Origin: Paramacrobiotus metropolitanus
Taxonomy: Eukaryota; Tardigrada; Eutardigrada; Parachela; Macrobiotidae
Reading direction: 5' to 3'
NCBI RefSeq assembly: GCF_019649055.1
Contig: NW_026570298.1
Location: forward strand, 186,001-250,000
DNA: 64,000 bases
A program made the position numbers and the translations under genes. Numbering within the stretch: position 1 is the stretch's first letter; each line of letters starts with the position of its first letter. Under the pieces are notes generated by a model that worked only from the letters and a program-made list of their open reading frames with translations, did no database searches and was not told where the DNA came from. Shown one piece after another: positions 59,689-64,000 of this stretch.

Positions 59689-59919
59689 TCACAAATCTTT
59701 GTATTTGCCCGGGTACATGGCGAAGCGTTTATCCCCGCCGTACCAGTTATCGCGGAACACCAGTACCGCGCCGACGTTCGTGTCCTCCGGCTGAATCGAC
59801 CAGCGCCCGGCTCCGAAGACGATCCGGTCCACGTTGATCGTGCCGCTCTCCACCTGCACAATCATCACGCATCCGATGGCCACCATTAGCAACAGTACGG
59901 TGAACAGTGTACGACACAT
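59689..59919 (-). CDS. Small secreted protein, 76 aa, possible Greek-key motif
   Basis: Single exon. ATG 59919 is followed by a clear signal peptide (MCRTLFTVLLLMVAIGCVMI, cleavage near VQVESG). The mature ~50 residues are beta-rich: TINVDRIVFGAGRWSIQPED, then VGAVLVFRDNWYGGDKRF and MYPGKYKDL. The F...NWYGG...PGKY.DL pattern recalls one Greek-key motif of beta/gamma-crystallins (Y/F-x6-G ... G-Y-x-D-L). This is a suggestion only, because the family normally has two motifs. No cysteine remains in the mature part. A TATA box lies upstream. Likely extracellular. Confidence 0.6.
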   Translation of the reverse strand: MCRTLFTVLLLMVAIGCVMIVQVESGTINVDRIVFGAGRWSIQPEDTNVGAVLVFRDNWYGGDKRFAMYPGKYKDL

Positions 59920-59931
59920 TCTCAACTGTAG

Positions 59932-60488
59932 TTATAGGACTGTAACACGAAATGTTATTAGGAAGCAGATGCGTTCGTTAAAAGGAGTATGCATATGTAT
60001 TTAGATCATGTACGCGTTCAGCTTTATATACGGACAACTGACCAGCGTCGATCGGCGGATTACCGCATAAAACGTAGGAAATGGTTCGTAAATTTAATGG
60101 AATGTGTTATTGATTATTCCGCTTTCCTTTGTCCTGAAAATATACTACCGTTGATTCAACTCAGCAATCGCCCATAAAAGAAGGCAAAGCGCTGTAAAAG
60201 TACCGCATTGGTTCCGGCACAGCGCCCGTAAATGTGCCGGCATTAAGATTGAGTGTTGGATGTAAATTTCTATTCTTTATTTGTAGAGGGAATACTCACA
60301 GATAAACGGCATCAACACACTTCAGATTTTATTTTAGCTCATGCTAAAGCTCTCCAGTTAACATAAGCCAACGACGTGCTTAATAATCAGCTATAAATAC
60401 AAATATGTAACTGTCTTTTTATTAACTACTGGGTAGAACAATATTACGCATATTTCATCAGATCGTTCTTCCTAACACTCGCACTCGT
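59932..60488. other. Upstream region of the small secreted gene
   Basis: Apart from the TATA box nothing recognised on either strand. Confidence 0.5.
60020..60031 (-). promoter_or_regulatory. TATA box of the small secreted g­ene
   Basis: The minus strand reads CGTATATAAAGC about 105 bp before ATG 59919, a good match to a core TATA box at a plausible distance. Confidence 0.55.
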
Positions 60489-60734
60489 CTATGGTTTAAT
60501 TACACGAAGTATTCCTGTGTGCCGCGCAGGCGCAGCCCATGGGTTCGCCCAAATCTGTTGTAGAACGGTCTGATATTCACGCAAAATGTTTTCTACACTT
60601 TGCTCTTGCTTTTCATTAAGGACGCAAGTGGAAAGAGTGGCTTTTGAATCGGTAAACTGAATCTGAAAAGAAGTGAGGACTTCGCAAAATTCGCAGCAGA
60701 GCCAAATCACGCTGCCACACTGGGAGGCTGCCAT
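60489..60734 (-). CDS. Hypothetical small protein, 81 aa
   Basis: Minus-strand frame from ATG 60734 in a favourable context (AACAAATGG). It has a cysteine-rich hydrophobic start (CGSVIWLCCEFCEVL), a beta-like stretch (FQIQFTDSKATLSTCVL) and an amphipathic helix (EQSVENILREYQTVLQQIW). Balanced composition in an AT-rich setting makes it more convincing than neighbouring frames. No family recognised and no paralogue in the window. It may be a single-exon gene or a first exon. Confidence 0.38.
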   Translation of the reverse strand: MAASQCGSVIWLCCEFCEVLTSFQIQFTDSKATLSTCVLNEKQEQSVENILREYQTVLQQIWANPWAAPARHTGILRVIKP

Positions 60735-61378
60735 TTGTTCACCAACCGGAAGCTGTTGGAATTACCGAATTAGTAGTTTTAAAGGTTTCAGTTAATTCAT
60801 TTTCACCAGCTGTTTCAGTAAGTGAAAAGCAAACAAATTTTCAGAGGAATTCAGGTCAGATAGGAAGAAGTCAACTGCCAGTGTAGCGTTCCATGAATTT
60901 TTGAATTATTAAATGTGCCTCTTAGGCACATGGATGAGGGCGAGTGTTAACCGGCAACTTCCAGATCCCTCTAACAAGCCTGCTCAAATAGCAGTGATTG
61001 AAAATGAATCAGCAGAAACTTAAATAATACGAGGCACGAGCCACCCTGATAATCAATATTTCCAAAGCTGCAACTGCATTTAACAACAACTGCCAGAATT
61101 AAACGCTGTCCACCAACGTCATGGCTCGATATGTTTGCTGGTAGCATAGCGGATTTTCCTGCCAACGAAACGCATCCATCTTCGTTAAGAACGTTCCTCA
61201 AGAAAGAAAAGACTCAACGCTCAAGTGACACCACACTGTACTCAAATACGTTCTTCGTCAAACGTGAAAATGCGCGAGAAACAAAACGAGGAAAATGTTA
61301 AGCGAGAAAACGAATAGCTGGACGTAACATAAAAACCTCCTCGCGCCTCATGTCTGCGATAATAAAGGTCTCCAGTAT
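60735..61378. other. Spacer without supported gene
   Basis: No open frame with family resemblance; AT-rich. Confidence 0.5.
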
Positions 61379-62370
61379 TCAGCGATTTCTCAGTTCTCTC
61401 CATAGTGCAACGAGATTGCTGTCGAGATTTCGAAAGCCGAGACACAACACTCGCGGATCGATGACGGATTGTGAGGAATACAGCGCAGCTGCTACGCTGC
61501 TGACGGTCTCCAATTGTTCGGACGGGATGAAATTGATCAGCGTAAAATAAACCGTGCTCGACGCCCAGCACACCAGCAACAATACCGTGCATAACGTTAT
61601 AGCCAAGAAAGGTCACAGCGCGCCCCGGCGCGATGACGCAGCAGCGGCTTCCGATGGACTGGTTTGTTTCCCGTCACTAGATGGCGCCACTGACGTTAAC
61701 TTTACATATCGCCTGTACAGCCCCTTCCACTGCAGCATTGGATAGAAAACGGGGACAAAGAAAATGGGAATGTTATTCAAGTACACCACAGTGGATTCCA
61801 GGATGGTCCACACCGGTTGGGCCGCACCATTCACCCAGCAACCAATCTCCATTGGGATGCGGAAATACGCAGCATCCCGGATAAATTAGGCATAATCCCC
61901 GGCAGCAGGATAACGTGTACGTACAGGATCATTCCCCCACGCGCACACCAGGTAATAGTGAAGGTGTGATAGCTGCGAAATGCCACCGGGTAGAGCCCAT
62001 CCGCGGCTGATATTGATCAAGAAATGAACGTGGATCTGTACTGCCGCTACGATGTACCGTAGGTGTTGTAGATGTGCAGTGTACAGTGTACACGCCGCGG
62101 TGCTGAGTGGCCAGTACGGATACGGGAGAGTAAGGCTTTCCGTTCGTGCATATCATGAGCTACAGCAATAGCGAGTCCGCTGTAGTTCATGATACCCAGT
62201 GCAAAGTTTGTTGCATTTAGCTGCCAAGCGTACTGTTTTACTTGTTTTCCTATGTCTAATGCCTGTACTCTGTAGCCAGGGCGTCCGCGTTGAGCGTTGT
62301 TGCGGATCGGATTGCGGCGAAAATAATTAGCCATTAGGACGAATACGCCACAGTACAAATCTCACTACTT
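61379..62370 (-). pseudogene. GPCR pseudogene, minus strand, stop and frameshift
   Basis: Divergent rhodopsin-like receptor pieces in order on the minus strand: a TM1-like stretch (YCGVFVLMANYFRRNP) and TM2 (ATNFALGIMNYSGLAIAVA) at 62360-62150; a TM3-end/TM4 region in another frame near 62010-61890 (YPVAFRSYHTFTITW, GMILYVHVILLPGIMP); then the second extracellular loop and TM5 (STVVYLNNIPIFFVPVFYP) at 61852-61613. A TGA at 61613-61615 falls just before TM6 (FLAITLCTVLLLVCWAS), and TM7 ends with SVIDPRVL in place of NPxxY. At least one frameshift plus the in-frame TGA. Introns could explain the shifts but not the TGA. Confidence 0.62.
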
Positions 62371-62696
62371 TTACTACAGAGTACTGAAAGCAGCAGCAGG
62401 AAAACTCTTGCTGACAGGGTACCTCACATTTCCGCTCAAATTTACTTGAGTGACCCATGACCAACGTAAAAATTTCTGCTGTCTACCAACTTTCCTTCCT
62501 CTAACTTTAATTCTGTCGGAATATCCGCTTTCTTAATAATTATTTTAATAATCATCTGCAGTCATATCCCTCACAAAAGAGCTGGGCTGCGGTCTACCAA
62601 TACACAGCAGGCTGAATTTTTCTAATTGTAACATAAGAAAACAAACCATACGATTCGCGCAAAATAAGTACCCGGTACAAGACAGTTTCGGGCAAA

Positions 62697-64000
62697 TTAT
62701 TCATCATCAGTTTCATCGCTCTTTGTATCTTCGTCTTCGCCCACGTCGTCGTTATCATCATCATCGATCTCATCTTCAGACTCTCCATCACTATCCTCTT
62801 GAATGCCTCCGTTGAGTTCTCCACCATCCTCCCCTTCGCCCAGTTCATAATCTCCAGAATTCTCCGCATCTTTCAAAGCTTCCGGCAGAACTTCTTTCAA
62901 AGCACGCAACGTGATGGTGATCAGCTTGGAAACATCCAGCTCGTGGAGATTCTCCACCGTCCACTCGCGACCGTGATACGGCGTCGTCTGTCGCGGATCG
63001 TAACTTTGCCAATCCTTGAGATACTGCACATGAACAAACCATTAGAATTGGTTAAATACTTCTATAAATTAATAATAAATCAGCGGTGTGCATACCATTT
63101 TAGCTTAACTAGTCGCCGCATCGGCCATCATTACGATCGTAGAAGAAAACCGTACATTTCTACCCAGCCAGTTTTTTCGGTATTTTCGTACCTGAACAAC
63201 CATCGTGCGAAACGACTCCGATCCTGTGCGAATCCACTCGGCCATTTCCTGCACATCTACTCCGTCGCGGGACAGACTGGCCTCGTAGAGATCCCAGAAT
63301 TGTGCTTCCATATCCGCTGCATCCGGTTTCAGTACAGCATCCGGGATAATCGCGGCCATTTGTTGGTGACAGCGGAATTGACAACGTCGAAGCCGCACTG
63401 CATCGCAACTAGGCGCCAAAACCTTCAGATGCTGGACCAGACGTCGTATCCACCGGCTCCCTCCGGTCTCCGCCTCCTCAGCAGCCATACCACCGTTCCC
63501 GGCGTATTCGGACCCCATGAAACGGTCGTCTCAATCAAAATCCACATTAGAGAACACCAGCTGCTGGATGTGGGTATTGCGCAGCATCCACTGAATCACC
63601 GTCAGTGCACCATCCAACTTGTCCCTCGTCATCTGCTCAATAATAAGCCGCTGTGTTCCACCATTCATACACTTGATCAGACCCGCCACGGCGCCGTATA
63701 CTGCGGTGAAAAACGGGTTCATCTCGAAGGAAATCCGGACAGTCTTGGCGTCGGCCAAGATGGAATTCCACAGGGGAGACACGCGGTGCAGTTTAAAACG
63801 GCTGACACTGTCCAGTGACTGGAAGATCTCGCGCAAAAGGTGCGTCTCCGTTGGTAGGACACCGTTTTCCTCCGGCCGTCCGTCATCGTCGGGGTGTTTG
63901 CGCTCTCTGGACAGGTTCAGTGTGAACGCAGCGAAACGCTGCTGGAGACTTTTCAGGCTCTGCCGCAGTGTACCAGCTTCGTGACTCGCTTCGCTGTAAC
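62697..64000 (-). pseudogene. Gene C: Tudor-like/F-box family member, partial, one nonsense codon
   Basis: Exon 3 is 63023-62697, exon 2 is 63192 to the window edge, so exon 1 lies outside. Exon 2 contains the F-box (LPTETHLLREIFQSLDSVSR, FKLHRVSPLWN) and the signature AADMEAQFWDLYEASLSRDG. TGA at 63531-63533 stands where gene A has Trp (NVVMDWDDRF against NVDFD*DDRF) and the frame continues unchanged on both sides. About eight residues after NPFF are deleted in frame. The tail exon (YLKDWQSYDPRQTTPY) has the longest acidic end of the family (EDSDGESEDEIDDDDNDDVG). The single TGG-to-TGA change suggests a very young pseudogene, a polymorphic stop or a sequencing error. Confidence 0.75.

Overview
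The window is nuclear DNA of an animal. Genes are split by short introns with GT..AG borders, coding exons are GC-rich against AT-rich spacers, and there are Pol III-type tRNA-like elements, tetranucleotide microsatellites and many transposon relics. The gene families (an expanded Tudor-like/F-box family, insect-type gustatory-receptor-like 7TM genes with phase-0 introns at the C-terminus, divergent GPCR relics, a secreted WAP peptide) suggest an ecdysozoan, most likely a tardigrade. That placement is inference from family resemblance, with no database search.

Layout. 0.4-1.7 kb: a ~122-bp satellite, then GC-rich hairpins. 2.0-8.7 kb: a terminal-exon relic and two intact tandem three-exon genes (A, B) encoding a Tudor-like N-terminus, an F-box and a conserved tail; a third copy (C, minus strand, nonsense mutation) runs off the right end. 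9.6-13.6 kb: a minus-strand gene of unknown family and a tiny secreted WAP-type gene made of three short exons. 14.2-15.8 kb: a 1.5-kb LTR element with identical LTRs, inserted in a tRNA-like sequence. 16.5-20.0 kb: receptor genes E and F. 20.2-24.9 kb: a kinase fragment, a GPCR pseudogene and an SLC2-type sugar transporter. 25-36.8 kb: accessory DNA with microsatellites, retroelement remnants, a tRNA-like SINE, a DNA transposon with an identifiable empty site elsewhere in the window, an 833-bp foldback and a decayed DIRS-like retrotransposon. 37.0-43.7 kb: receptor pseudogenes G and H (a duplicate of the E-F pair) and an intact receptor I. 45.1-46.3 kb: a RidA-family gene. 48.9-58.7 kb: a second three-exon family, distantly resembling A/B/C, as a fragment, an inverted partial copy (O) and a nearly complete copy with one frameshift (N). 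59.7-62.4 kb: a small secreted protein, a short ORF and another GPCR pseudogene.

How it fits together. Lineage-specific families at different stages of birth and decay dominate the window. Of five receptor genes two are open; of the six three-exon family copies two are open. Lesions are mostly single stops or 1-2 nt indels, several in homopolymer runs, so assembly error must be excluded case by case. If A and B are expressed they probably act as substrate adaptors of SCF ubiquitin ligases; E and I probably act as plasma-membrane chemoreceptors. The WAP peptide is the cleanest new find: no exon exceeds about 115 nt, yet phases, splice sites, signal peptide, TATA box and all eight cysteines agree.
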